This document shows, piece by piece, positions 37,161 through 44,909 of a DNA stretch of 64,000 bases; position 1 is the stretch's first letter; every line of letters starts with the position of its first letter. The notes under the pieces are model-generated. The model saw only the letters and a program-made list of their open reading frames with translations, was not told the origin of the DNA and did no database searches. The DNA is taken from contig NZ_JAGJEC010000002.1 of the NCBI RefSeq assembly GCF_018100785.1, forward strand, positions 558,001 to 622,000. The letters are read 5' to 3'. This DNA is from Maribacter sp. MMG018. Its GTDB lineage: Bacteria; Bacteroidota; Bacteroidia; Flavobacteriales; Flavobacteriaceae. The translations under genes and the position numbers were made by a program.

Positions 37161-39272
37161 TTAAACGTCCTGAAGTTGGTTCTTAGTATTGCTTTCCGTA
37201 TAAAATAACGGAATTTCTAAAGTGACCTTGGTTCCTTTGTTCGGTGCGGTATCTATAAACCACTTTCCGTTTAGTTTTTCGATTCTAGAACTTAAGTTTC
37301 TCATTCCAATGCCCTTGCGTTCTTTATCGAGGATAAAACCTTTTCCATCATCACCCATTTCAACTGAAAATAACTCTTCGGACCGTTCGAAGTTAACAAA
37401 GAAATTAGAACAACCCGAATGTTTAATGGCATTTTGTAATGTTTCTTGGATCATTCTATAGACATTGATCTTTATTTCTCCTTTTAAACTATCAAAATCT
37501 TCATCCTCGTCGTAATTAAAGGTCGTGTTTATTTCGGTGTTCTCCTTGGCGGAATTAAGAAGCGATTCTATAGAGTTTACAAAGTTGTTTATCTTTTGAT
37601 ATGCCGAATGGCTTAGTTCGTGAGAAATAGCTCTTACCTCTCCTTCTATTGTTTTAAGGGCCTTAATGGCTTCGGCCCGAGCCTCTATAGCCTCTGGGCC
37701 CGTTTTTTTGTTAAGGCCGGTAAGTACCATTCTTGCCCCTAGCATTTTACCTAAAATACCGTCGTGTAATTCTTCTGAAATACGTTTTTGTTCCATTCTC
37801 TTTACATCGTCTACCTTTTGCTTCTGGGTAAGCATTAGGTTAAAGATTTCTTGGTTATTTGCGTGCTGTTGTTGTAGAAAAAGTAATTTTTGATTTTTTG
37901 CTCGTTGTTGTATGATAACGTACACGGCTAACCCCAATAAGAAAAAGCCAATGGCGATACCTGTCCACATTTGTTTTTGTCGGGCCAGAATTGTTTTTTG
38001 TTCTTCCAGTAGTTCGTTTTCTGCGATAAATTCGTCCGTTTCAAAACGGATACGTGCAAATTTATTTCTGGCCTGCCTTTCTTCTTTCTGTAGACTATCG
38101 TCTAAGGATATGTACTTTTGAAAATATTTAGAAGCGTTTTTATGGTCTACATTGGCCAAAAAGTCATAAGTGTCCAACAACCGCTCGTTGTTAGAGCTTT
38201 CGTTTGCCAGCTTCAGGGCGGTTTTTGCATTGACTATTGCTTTTGCGGTATCCTCTTTATAAAGGTAGTATTCGGCTAAAGTGTAATACGAACCTGCTAA
38301 ACTTCTGGTTTCGTTTAGGCTGTCTTTTAGGTAAATAGATTCTTGAATGGTTTGATAGACGCCAATAGTATCATCTAATTTAAGTCTACTTAAAGCCAGA
38401 TTCAGTAAAATTTTTGAGTATAAGCCAGGGTTTTTGTTTTTTAAATCATTCGTTTCTATGGTTTGCTTAAAATATTTGCTGGCTTCCGAATAGTTTCCCA
38501 TATCCAAATAGGCAATCGCTTTATTGTTCAGATAGCTTGTGGTATATATTTCAGGGTTTTCTGTTTTTTGTAAATAGCTAAATGCTTCATCATAATATTT
38601 TAAAGCTCTGCCGTATTCTCCAATAGCTACGGATATAATGGCCAAATTGTTGTAGCATCGATAAAGTTCTTTGTTTTTGTTTAAAGGCTTTAACCTTTCA
38701 ATAGCGGCTATGGTAGATGCCTCGCTTCCGATATAATCTCTTATGTCCGATTGTTCCACGGCCATGTTAAAGAACATTCTGCCAGAATAATAATAATTAC
38801 CTTTGGCTTCGTAGATTTTCTGGGCCTCTGAAAAACTGTAATAGGCACTATCCTTTACCAAGTTTTCACGGTAATAAGTACCTCTGTCCCAATGAGCCTC
38901 CGCTAAAATAGTAGAGTCTTTGGTTTTTGCGGCAAGTTGAATGGTTTCTTTGTTTATTTCTTTGAATAATTTTTTGTTGTTCGTGTCAAAACTGTAATAA
39001 GATAGTTTAGAAAGTAATCGCAATTTTAAACTATCCTCTTCCAAGTTTTTAAGAAGTCCATGAGCTTGTGAAAGTGCCTTTATTCTGCTTTCGTGCGAAA
39101 TAGACTTGCTGTTGCTGACAACAATTAAACTGTCTACTTCAGTCCTGATCTTATTGGACAATGTAGAATTCTGATGGGTCTGTCCTTGACCGAAATGGAA
39201 AAATATAATTACAAGTACGGTAAAAAATAATTTAGGCAATGTATGGTATTTTAATTCGATTTTGTAATTCAA
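37161..39272 (-). CDS. Histidine kinase with exported TPR sensor domain
   Basis: The 703-residue protein starts with a signal-like helix (about 12-30, ending GQG-Q), then at least five TPR units (about 80-395), a coiled segment, one clear membrane helix at about 436-455, and a HisKA_3/NarX-type kinase core with phospho-accepting His503 (ISEELHDGILGK) and ATP-binding GDDGKGF and GIGMRNLSSRIEKLNG. This layout places the TPR domain in the periplasm. TPRs usually bind peptides or proteins, so a polypeptide ligand is plausible. The partner regulator is directly downstream and the repeat-protein gene directly upstream. Confidence 0.9.
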   Translation of the reverse strand: MNYKIELKYHTLPKLFFTVLVIIFFHFGQGQTHQNSTLSNKIRTEVDSLIVVSNSKSISHESRIKALSQAHGLLKNLEEDSLKLRLLSKLSYYSFDTNNKKLFKEINKETIQLAAKTKDSTILAEAHWDRGTYYRENLVKDSAYYSFSEAQKIYEAKGNYYYSGRMFFNMAVEQSDIRDYIGSEASTIAAIERLKPLNKNKELYRCYNNLAIISVAIGEYGRALKYYDEAFSYLQKTENPEIYTTSYLNNKAIAYLDMGNYSEASKYFKQTIETNDLKNKNPGLYSKILLNLALSRLKLDDTIGVYQTIQESIYLKDSLNETRSLAGSYYTLAEYYLYKEDTAKAIVNAKTALKLANESSNNERLLDTYDFLANVDHKNASKYFQKYISLDDSLQKEERQARNKFARIRFETDEFIAENELLEEQKTILARQKQMWTGIAIGFFLLGLAVYVIIQQRAKNQKLLFLQQQHANNQEIFNLMLTQKQKVDDVKRMEQKRISEELHDGILGKMLGARMVLTGLNKKTGPEAIEARAEAIKALKTIEGEVRAISHELSHSAYQKINNFVNSIESLLNSAKENTEINTTFNYDEDEDFDSLKGEIKINVYRMIQETLQNAIKHSGCSNFFVNFERSEELFSVEMGDDGKGFILDKERKGIGMRNLSSRIEKLNGKWFIDTAPNKGTKVTLEIPLFYTESNTKNQLQDV

Positions 39273-39288
39273 TACCTACAAGATAAGA

Positions 39289-39320
39289 AAATGCCCCGAA
39301 CTTAAAAGTGCAGGGCATTT
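39289..39320 (-). terminator. Terminator of the repeat-protein gene
   Basis: On the minus strand an 8-bp perfect stem AAATGCCC/GGGCATTT with a 16-base loop lies 22 bases after the stop codon and is followed by TTTTCTT-like sequence. It would separate the repeat-protein message from the histidine kinase gene, or let only part of the transcripts through. Confidence 0.65.
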
Positions 39321-39342
39321 AAATTGTCATATATGTTAGTGT

Positions 39343-39774
39343 TTAGACAATTCCAACTTTTGGAGGGTCTCTTCTATCAGATGGGTTGTCACATTGATCG
39401 CAGGCCAATGTGGAGTTTTCATTTTTCATGAATTTGAACTCATCGGCAACATTCTCATTTATATTCATTGCGATTCCGCCAAGTTTTGGAGGGTCTCTTC
39501 TATCAGATGGGTTGTCGCATTGGTCGCAGGCCAATGTGGAGTTTTCATTTTTCATGAATTTGAACTCGTCGGCCGCATTGTCACTTATGTTCATTGCGAT
39601 TCCGCCAAGTTTTGGAGGGTCTCTTCTATCAGATGGGTTATCGCATTGATCACAGGCCAATTTAGTGTTTACATTTTTTATGAATTTGAACTCATCGGCA
39701 GTATTTTGAACAACATAAGTTGTTAAACCTAATGCCATTAATGCTACAGCTAAAATACTTGTCAATTTTTTCAT
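39343..39774 (-). CDS. Small exported protein with three 42-residue tandem repeats
   Basis: The 143-residue product has a signal peptide (MKKLTSILAVALMALGL) and then only repeats. Units begin at A26, A68 and A110 with a period of exactly 42 residues (126 bp); the third stops after 34. Each unit contains ADEFKF, a Lys/Asn-rich spacer, LACDQCDNPSDRRDPPK and then LGGIAMNI. The only cysteines are the three CDQC pairs. I recognise no family. It may be cut into repeated peptides or bind a metal; both are guesses. A partly matching promoter (TTACTTTG, 39822-39815) and its own terminator suggest a separate, perhaps abundant, message. It lies between a LytTR regulator and the TPR histidine kinase. Confidence 0.85.
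   Translation of the reverse strand: MKKLTSILAVALMALGLTTYVVQNTADEFKFIKNVNTKLACDQCDNPSDRRDPPKLGGIAMNISDNAADEFKFMKNENSTLACDQCDNPSDRRDPPKLGGIAMNINENVADEFKFMKNENSTLACDQCDNPSDRRDPPKVGIV
39346..39699 (-). repeat. Tandem repeat, 126-bp period, 2.8 copies, coding
   Basis: Copies are at 39699-39574, 39573-39448 and 39447-39346 in reading order. Copies two and three differ at only a few bases over their first 100. In the CDQCDN core the three copies use different codons at five positions, all silent. The linker between units (ISDNA against INENV) is freer. Confidence 0.92.
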
Positions 39775-39912
39775 TTTAAATAGTTTTTAGTTAGGGAACT
39801 GATTATTATACTGCCAAAGTAATAAGCTTAAGCAAGGGATAAAATGAAACTAAAGCACACTTAGTGAATGGTTTAAATCTGTGAGTATTTGACCGAGTTT
39901 TACGAGAATTCG

Positions 39913-40644
39913 TTAATTCAATGAAGAAATGCTGTTTTTGGAGAGTGTTTGTTTAAGTTGGTTTACTCTTTCTTTGTAGGATTTTGAAAAGGGTAGCTTT
40001 TTGTCAACTTTTTTTAATGAGCAGATAGATTTTCCGAAATTGATCCTAGAAACGTAATTTGTGTTAACGATGTAGCTTTGATGTATTCTCACGAAATTCT
40101 TTGGAAGCTGTTTTTCGAAAGTTTTTAATGTTTTATATGCATTGGCTACAGAACCGTCTTTCATAAAAAACTCTGTGGTATTGTTATCTGCCTGTAGGTA
40201 AAGTATGTCTTCCGTGTTTAGGTAATGAAAATCGTTATAGGATTTTAAGCAAATAGTTTGCGGTTCTTTTTCTTTTGGAAATTTTCTTTTGAGCTTTAAA
40301 AGCGATTTTCTAACATCAAATTCATTAAATGGTTGTAACCAATAATCGAAAAAACCATTTTTAATGGCATCATAGGCGTGGTTTTTTGTCTTAGAAATAC
40401 CTATGATCAGTGGTAGGTCTGTAATATATTGGTGTAATTCTATTACTTTCTGAAACAGAAGTTGTGCATTGTGGTCTAAATTAACAAAAACAATATCTGG
40501 AGAGAATTTGAGTATAAGGTTGAGGCCATCATCAGGTGTTTCAGAAATACCTGAACAATTAAAATCCCCATATTCGGCCAAAAAAGTGCTCAATTGCAAA
40601 TTTGACACGGCATCGGGGTCGATGATGGTGTATGAATATTCCAA
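39913..40644 (-). CDS. LytTR-type DNA-binding regulator with degenerate receiver
   Basis: The 243-residue protein has a receiver-like N-terminal domain (1-120) and a LytTR DNA-binding domain at about 140-240 (YLQADNNTTEFFMKDGS; FVRIHQSYIVNTNYVSRI, both typical). In the receiver, the position of the phospho-acceptor aspartate is Asn55 (IVFVNLD), the conserved lysine is Gln104 (YWLQPF), and the acidic pair is broken by a proline (D9-P-D11). It is therefore unlikely to be controlled by normal phosphorylation. No sensor kinase of the LytS type is adjacent. The repeat-protein gene follows after 138 bases on the same strand and is the natural candidate target. Confidence 0.9.
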   Translation of the reverse strand: MEYSYTIIDPDAVSNLQLSTFLAEYGDFNCSGISETPDDGLNLILKFSPDIVFVNLDHNAQLLFQKVIELHQYITDLPLIIGISKTKNHAYDAIKNGFFDYWLQPFNEFDVRKSLLKLKRKFPKEKEPQTICLKSYNDFHYLNTEDILYLQADNNTTEFFMKDGSVANAYKTLKTFEKQLPKNFVRIHQSYIVNTNYVSRINFGKSICSLKKVDKKLPFSKSYKERVNQLKQTLSKNSISSLN

Positions 40645-40708
40645 GTTAAATAGTGTTCTATGGCAATTTACTAATAGACGGCTTACGATATAACTAGGAA
40701 AACCTTAT

Positions 40709-40724
40709 AAAAACCGAGGTTTTT
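40709..40724 (-). terminator. Probable terminator of the gene ending at 40781
   Basis: AAAAACC and GGTTTTT form a perfect 7-bp inverted repeat around a two-base centre, about 57 bases after the stop codon of the lipoprotein gene and 65 bases before the LytTR start. The T-rich right arm fits intrinsic termination, but the loop is tight. Confidence 0.45.
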
Positions 40725-40780
40725 GTATTATTCTTTATAAGATACTATTTTTTGAAAGAAAATACTTGCATATTTAAAGG

Positions 40781-42325
40781 TTATTGACTACTAATGTTTT
40801 CCATTGCTTGGTAAGCACCAAGATCTGGTCTAAGGGTTCTGTCCGTTTTAAGAATATCTTCGGGGACCTCTTGGGCGAAATCTGGATTTCCTAGATTTAC
40901 TACATCAGAATCCAATGCTATTCTAAAGTCATTATATAAAGGGGAGAAAAAAGCTGTTTTTCCATTCAATAGAACATCAATGTAGAAATTTTCATTGTCA
41001 AAATCATATAATGGGTTGTTCGGAATCGGGTTTCCGATATCATTGAATTTTATGAAACAGCTCTCAAAACTAAAATTAAATAGGTTCGCCCCATTGGTGT
41101 TCAAAGAGATTTCCTTTGACCCATTACCGTCTATAATACAATTTTTAAAGCGCGCGCTTACTAGGTCGTTACCCGATTCTGTATTGGAAAAATTATCGAT
41201 GCGTAGTGCGGCCGAAGTTCTATATCCTCCGTTCCAATAGTTGGCTATAGAGGTATGTGTAAAATTATAGCTTCCGCCAAGATTGCAGTATAAAGAAGAT
41301 TTTCCCGCCCCTCCCAACACTGTGTTTTGACCGGTGATATTAGCGGATTTTGCCCAGATGTTGTAATTAGAACTATTATATATCTGTGTGTTTTTAATAT
41401 CCAAAGAGTTCTCTGATAACTGATCGTTGCCTTCTACATATATTCCAATATTCGCATTTTTTATAGTTAAATGGTCTATGGTGTTGTTTGTGCTACCACT
41501 TTCTATCCAAATGCCCCCCCATTGTCCAGGAATATTAGAAAACTCCGGTTCTAAGCGATCACCTTCAAAAATCACCTCTCCCTCAAGTAATTCTTGGTCG
41601 TTGCTAAATTCTCCATTTATGGATAAAGAGGCTCCGTTCTTTATTAATATGCCCGAATTTTTGTGAAAATGCACCCTTGCCCCAGCATCGACAATGAGTT
41701 TTTTGTTGTTGGGCACAAGGGCGTAACCATAGATAACATAAGGTTTTTCGTTGGTGAAGATAAGTTGGTCATCATTAAGCTCAAATCCTTCTGCGGTTAT
41801 CTCTTCGCCATCATCGTTATAAGTTAAAACAATAGTTTCTTTATTGCCGTTAGATGTAGTTTTTGGAAAAATAAAAATAGCGTCTTTCACCAATGTAACT
41901 AGTTCTACTTGCTGAAGGTTGTTCCCAGAGTCAAACTGTATGGCATCGGTATAAAGTAATGTGTTCTCTATGGAAGGTGCAAGGTCTACCGTAGTTTCAA
42001 TAAAAATAAAGAGACTATCTTGGGCGTATAATGGTATATTTTGAAAGGTTTTGCCGGCAACACCATCTACGTTTATTCTGTAGTAACTATCGGTGCCGTT
42101 TCTTAACTGAATGGAAGGGATGATTACATCGTCTCTAGTATTATTATATACTTTAAGTGTATAGGTACTACTGCCAATAGTGCTAAAAACGGTATCAAGA
42201 AAAACCGTATCCTTTGAAAAGCTGAGATGACCGTCGCTAGGTGCATATTCAAAATCTTTCCTACATGAACTGGCCCAAATAATAAAAAGGGCAATTATAA
42301 AGAACATGGAAAGCTTTATGCGCAC
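40781..42325 (-). CDS. Lipoprotein with right-handed beta-helix-like repeats
   Basis: The protein has a lipoprotein signal (MRIKLSMFFIIALFIIWASSC) if started at GTG 42325; ATG 42307 is an alternative that loses the basic n-region, and longer frames run into the upstream gene. The mature part has an N-terminal beta domain, then a series of short strand repeats rich in Asn and Ile (GVTNNTIDHLTIKNANIGIY-like, INNSSNYNIWAKSANITGQN-like pattern) as in pectate-lyase-type helices, and a C-terminal RPDLGAYQ typical of such Bacteroidota proteins. It is probably surface-exposed; function is unknown. It follows the thioesterase gene by 20 bases. Confidence 0.78.
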   Translation of the reverse strand: MRIKLSMFFIIALFIIWASSCRKDFEYAPSDGHLSFSKDTVFLDTVFSTIGSSTYTLKVYNNTRDDVIIPSIQLRNGTDSYYRINVDGVAGKTFQNIPLYAQDSLFIFIETTVDLAPSIENTLLYTDAIQFDSGNNLQQVELVTLVKDAIFIFPKTTSNGNKETIVLTYNDDGEEITAEGFELNDDQLIFTNEKPYVIYGYALVPNNKKLIVDAGARVHFHKNSGILIKNGASLSINGEFSNDQELLEGEVIFEGDRLEPEFSNIPGQWGGIWIESGSTNNTIDHLTIKNANIGIYVEGNDQLSENSLDIKNTQIYNSSNYNIWAKSANITGQNTVLGGAGKSSLYCNLGGSYNFTHTSIANYWNGGYRTSAALRIDNFSNTESGNDLVSARFKNCIIDGNGSKEISLNTNGANLFNFSFESCFIKFNDIGNPIPNNPLYDFDNENFYIDVLLNGKTAFFSPLYNDFRIALDSDVVNLGNPDFAQEVPEDILKTDRTLRPDLGAYQAMENISSQ

Positions 42326-42345
42326 AATTTGGATTTTGAGTCGGT

Positions 42346-42735
42346 TCAAGAAAAAATTTGCATAACCTCTTCTGAGATTCTCATAGGTTTGTGGGTGTTT
42401 TTGTTTAATAAGCACCATTCTGTACTTGATCGTACTAATAACTTTTTTGTTATCTCGTTTACCATTTCCACCACTCTTACAGAGATTGCTCCTTTGCTTT
42501 TTTCTATGTGCGTGGAAATTAAAATAGGGTCGTTTTCCACTGCCGGTGCCTTATACTCTATATAATGTGTCATTACCACCCAAACGGCTTTTTCTTGAAT
42601 GTCTTTAGGGGCCTTGTTTTGCCAATGTTCTTTAGAGATATCTTGTATCCACTGCACATAACGTACATTGTTTACGTGATCTAGGTCATCTAAATCATCT
42701 TTGGTAACCTTTATTCTCTTCGTATAGGACGACAT
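42346..42735 (-). CDS. Acyl-CoA thioesterase of the hotdog (4HBT) family
   Basis: I start at ATG 42735 (MSSYTKRIKVTKDDLDDL), one base after the stop of the glutaminyl cyclase gene; earlier codons lie inside that gene. The 129-residue protein has the hotdog pattern DDLDHVNNVRYVQWIQD, in which the aspartate and the following Asn-Asn-Tyr stretch match 4-hydroxybenzoyl-CoA thioesterase-like enzymes, then THYIEYKAPAVENDPI. It should hydrolyse an acyl-CoA thioester, substrate unknown. It is in a minus-strand run with a cyclase and a lipoprotein, without obvious shared pathway. Confidence 0.86.
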   Translation of the reverse strand: MSSYTKRIKVTKDDLDDLDHVNNVRYVQWIQDISKEHWQNKAPKDIQEKAVWVVMTHYIEYKAPAVENDPILISTHIEKSKGAISVRVVEMVNEITKKLLVRSSTEWCLLNKNTHKPMRISEEVMQIFS

Positions 42736-42736
42736 A

Positions 42737-43792
42737 TTATTTTTTTTCAATTTGAACCTCAAAAAGTTTGTCCCAATCCTTACCGGTTACAAAAAATGTT
42801 TTTCTGGTAGGGTGATAGGCAATACCGTTTAAAACATTATCTGTATCGATCCAATTTTCCGTTTTTGTTACTTTATCGCTCAGACCTCCAAAATTAACCA
42901 CTCCCTCAATAGCACCGCTTTTTGCATCAATGATCATTACCCCAGGTTTTTGATACACGTTCGCATATATTTTTCCATCCACATACTCTAGCTCATTGGT
43001 GTCCGCGAAAAGAGATTTGTTAGAGGCAATTTCAATATGGTCTTCTTCCTCCATGGTGTCTGGATTAAGAATCCATATTTTCTCGGTACCGTCACTTTTA
43101 TAAAGTTTGGTTCCGTCATTGGTAAGTCCCCAACCTTCTCTACTTTCGCCATATTGGAAGTTGTCCAACTTTTTCATGTCTTTTAGGTCGTAAATGAAAC
43201 CTACACCACTTCGCCAGGTCAGTTGATATATTTTATCATTTAGTATGGTAATTCCTTCCCCAAAATAAGTTTTGTCCAAATCTACTTGTTGATAGACTTT
43301 TCCGGTTTTATAATCAAACTTTCTTAAGAACGAACGACCTTTTTTGCCGGTACCTTCATAAAGGGTGTCGTTATGAAACTCTAACCCTTGGGTGTAGGCG
43401 CCAGTATCGTGGGGATATTCGTTAAGTATGGTATAGGTATAAATTTCGGGAGCTTTAGAAGCCAATACTTTTAGCTTTTTTGTTACTTCGACCGTAGTAC
43501 CTTCATAAGTAATATTTGCTTTCAGTACTTTGTTGCCCAGTTTAGGAACCGAAAAATTGATTTTTCCGTCAGATATAGGCAGTTCTTCACCGTCCATCAC
43601 GTAGGTTACCTTTTCTATGTCCTTATTCTTAATATTTTTAATGGAAACACCGATGGTGGTACCTTGGTTTATCTTATTTGTGTTGCCCTCCAACACAATA
43701 CTAAAAAGAGATGATGGTTTTTGGTTGCCACTACCGCAAGAAGCTAGAAATAACAACGATAAGCTAAAAAAAGTTAATTTAAAGGAACTCAT
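42737..43792 (-). CDS. Glutaminyl-peptide cyclotransferase (plant-type), lipoprotein
   Basis: The 351-residue protein has a lipobox at LLFLASC (Cys19), an N-terminal beta domain of about 90 residues, and then a five-bladed propeller of the plant-type glutaminyl cyclase family: EYPHDTGAYTQGLEFHNDTLYEGTG, YFGEGITILNDKIYQLTW, and NELEYVDGKIYANVY. It converts N-terminal glutamine to pyroglutamate. In Bacteroidota many signal peptidase I substrates are cut just before Gln and then cyclised in the periplasm, and several proteins in this window fit that pattern. The thioesterase gene follows at one base. Confidence 0.9.
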   Translation of the reverse strand: MSSFKLTFFSLSLLFLASCGSGNQKPSSLFSIVLEGNTNKINQGTTIGVSIKNIKNKDIEKVTYVMDGEELPISDGKINFSVPKLGNKVLKANITYEGTTVEVTKKLKVLASKAPEIYTYTILNEYPHDTGAYTQGLEFHNDTLYEGTGKKGRSFLRKFDYKTGKVYQQVDLDKTYFGEGITILNDKIYQLTWRSGVGFIYDLKDMKKLDNFQYGESREGWGLTNDGTKLYKSDGTEKIWILNPDTMEEEDHIEIASNKSLFADTNELEYVDGKIYANVYQKPGVMIIDAKSGAIEGVVNFGGLSDKVTKTENWIDTDNVLNGIAYHPTRKTFFVTGKDWDKLFEVQIEKK

Positions 43793-43873
43793 TTTTTTAC
43801 TGTTTTCTATGTTTTAAAGGGGTTACCCGTAATTGAGGCAAGTTAGCCCATAAAATTTAGAATGTAAAAAGGA

Positions 43874-43903
43874 TTGTGAAAGTTTTAAAAGATTGTATAT
43901 TTG
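43874..43903 (+). promoter_or_regulatory. Promoter of the SRP RNA gene
   Basis: TTG (43874-43876), a 19-base spacer and TATATTTG (43896-43903) match the Bacteroidota consensus closely. The predicted start near 43907 is exactly where the RNA begins, which calibrates the spacing used for other promoters in this window. Confidence 0.85.
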
Positions 43904-43906
43904 CAC

Positions 43907-44005
43907 CCGGCAAGTCCTACACGACCAGCTCCTGTAGAATCCCCCAGGGTGGGAACGCAGCAAGGGTATATGGTTGTAGCGGTGCGATGTAGGTAGCTTG
44001 CCTTT
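43907..44005 (+). ncRNA. ffs: Signal recognition particle RNA (bacterial 4.5S type)
   Basis: The sequence folds as one long hairpin closed by GGCAAG and CTTGCC. It has the conserved SRP core near the tip: the asymmetric and symmetric internal loops with the AGCAAGG segment (43959-43965) and the GGGAACGCAG strand before it. It binds Ffh for membrane targeting of proteins. The short form without an Alu domain is usual in this phylum. A T-run (44003-44009) right after the closing stem ends transcription. Confidence 0.93.
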
Positions 44006-44089
44006 TTTTGTACCCCAAAGTCAACGATTTTATAATTTGCAGGATAAGGTCCATGACTTTGTTTTTATCACTCATACAATTATAATTTC

Positions 44090-44899
44090 ATGCAATCTAA
44101 AATAGTTCTTATAACTGGAGGTTCATCGGGCATTGGTAAGGCTATGGGCCAATATCTTACGGCTAAAGGATACGTTGTGTACGGTACAACCCGAAACTTA
44201 GAGAAATATCCCGATTTTAATGATTTTGTTCTGCTTCAGATGGATGTTACCGTTCCTGGTACCATTGATAGGGCAGTTAAAGAAATAGTGGATAGGGAAG
44301 GCAGGTTGGACGTATTGGTAAATAATGCCGGTGTGGGAATAACCGGACCTTTGGAAGAAACACCTAACGATGAAATTTTAAAAGCTTTTAAAACCAACTT
44401 TAACGGACCTTTAAATGTTATAAAAGCGGTCTTGCCTCAAATGCGCAGTCAAAAAAATGGATTGATCATCAATATTACCTCGATAGCCGGGTACATGGGA
44501 TTACCTTTTAGGGGTGTTTATTCAGCTTCAAAAGGTGCTTTGGAATTGGCAATAGAGAGTTTAAGAATGGAGACCAAAGATTTTGGAATTCATCTTACAT
44601 GTATTGCACCAGGAGATTTTGCTACCAACATTGCTGCCGGTCGGTATCATGCACCGGTATTGGAAGGTTCTCCATATGAAACTTCATATGGTCGAACATT
44701 AAAGGCCATCGATGAAGATGTGGATAATGGGGGAGACCCTATTATGGTTGCGAAAAAGGTATATAGCATAATCAACACTAAAAACCCAAAAATACACTAT
44801 AAAGTAGGGTCTTTTCTTCAAAAATTTTCAATAGTACTTAAAAGAATCTTGCCCGATAAATGGTATGAAAAATTACTTTTGAACTATAGTGATTCTTAA
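44090..44899 (+). CDS. Short-chain dehydrogenase/reductase (SDR)
   Basis: The 269-residue classical SDR has the cofactor motif GGSSGIGKAMG at the N-terminus, NNAG after the fourth strand, the catalytic Ser in ITSIAG and YSASK with Tyr and Lys. After it comes APGDFATNIAAGRYH, characteristic of one SDR subgroup annotated generically. The loop with an Arg-Asn near TTRNLEK suggests NADP use. The substrate is unknown. It stands alone between the SRP RNA gene and a convergent lipoprotein gene 10 bases away. Confidence 0.9.
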   Translation: MQSKIVLITGGSSGIGKAMGQYLTAKGYVVYGTTRNLEKYPDFNDFVLLQMDVTVPGTIDRAVKEIVDREGRLDVLVNNAGVGITGPLEETPNDEILKAFKTNFNGPLNVIKAVLPQMRSQKNGLIINITSIAGYMGLPFRGVYSASKGALELAIESLRMETKDFGIHLTCIAPGDFATNIAAGRYHAPVLEGSPYETSYGRTLKAIDEDVDNGGDPIMVAKKVYSIINTKNPKIHYKVGSFLQKFSIVLKRILPDKWYEKLLLNYSDS

Positions 44900-44909
44900 G
44901 AGTTTTCGA

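Noticed and set aside
39346-39699. Regular DNA repeats that could suggest a CRISPR array
   Set aside because: Repeats are 126 bp, directly adjoining, in frame and coding, without unique spacers.
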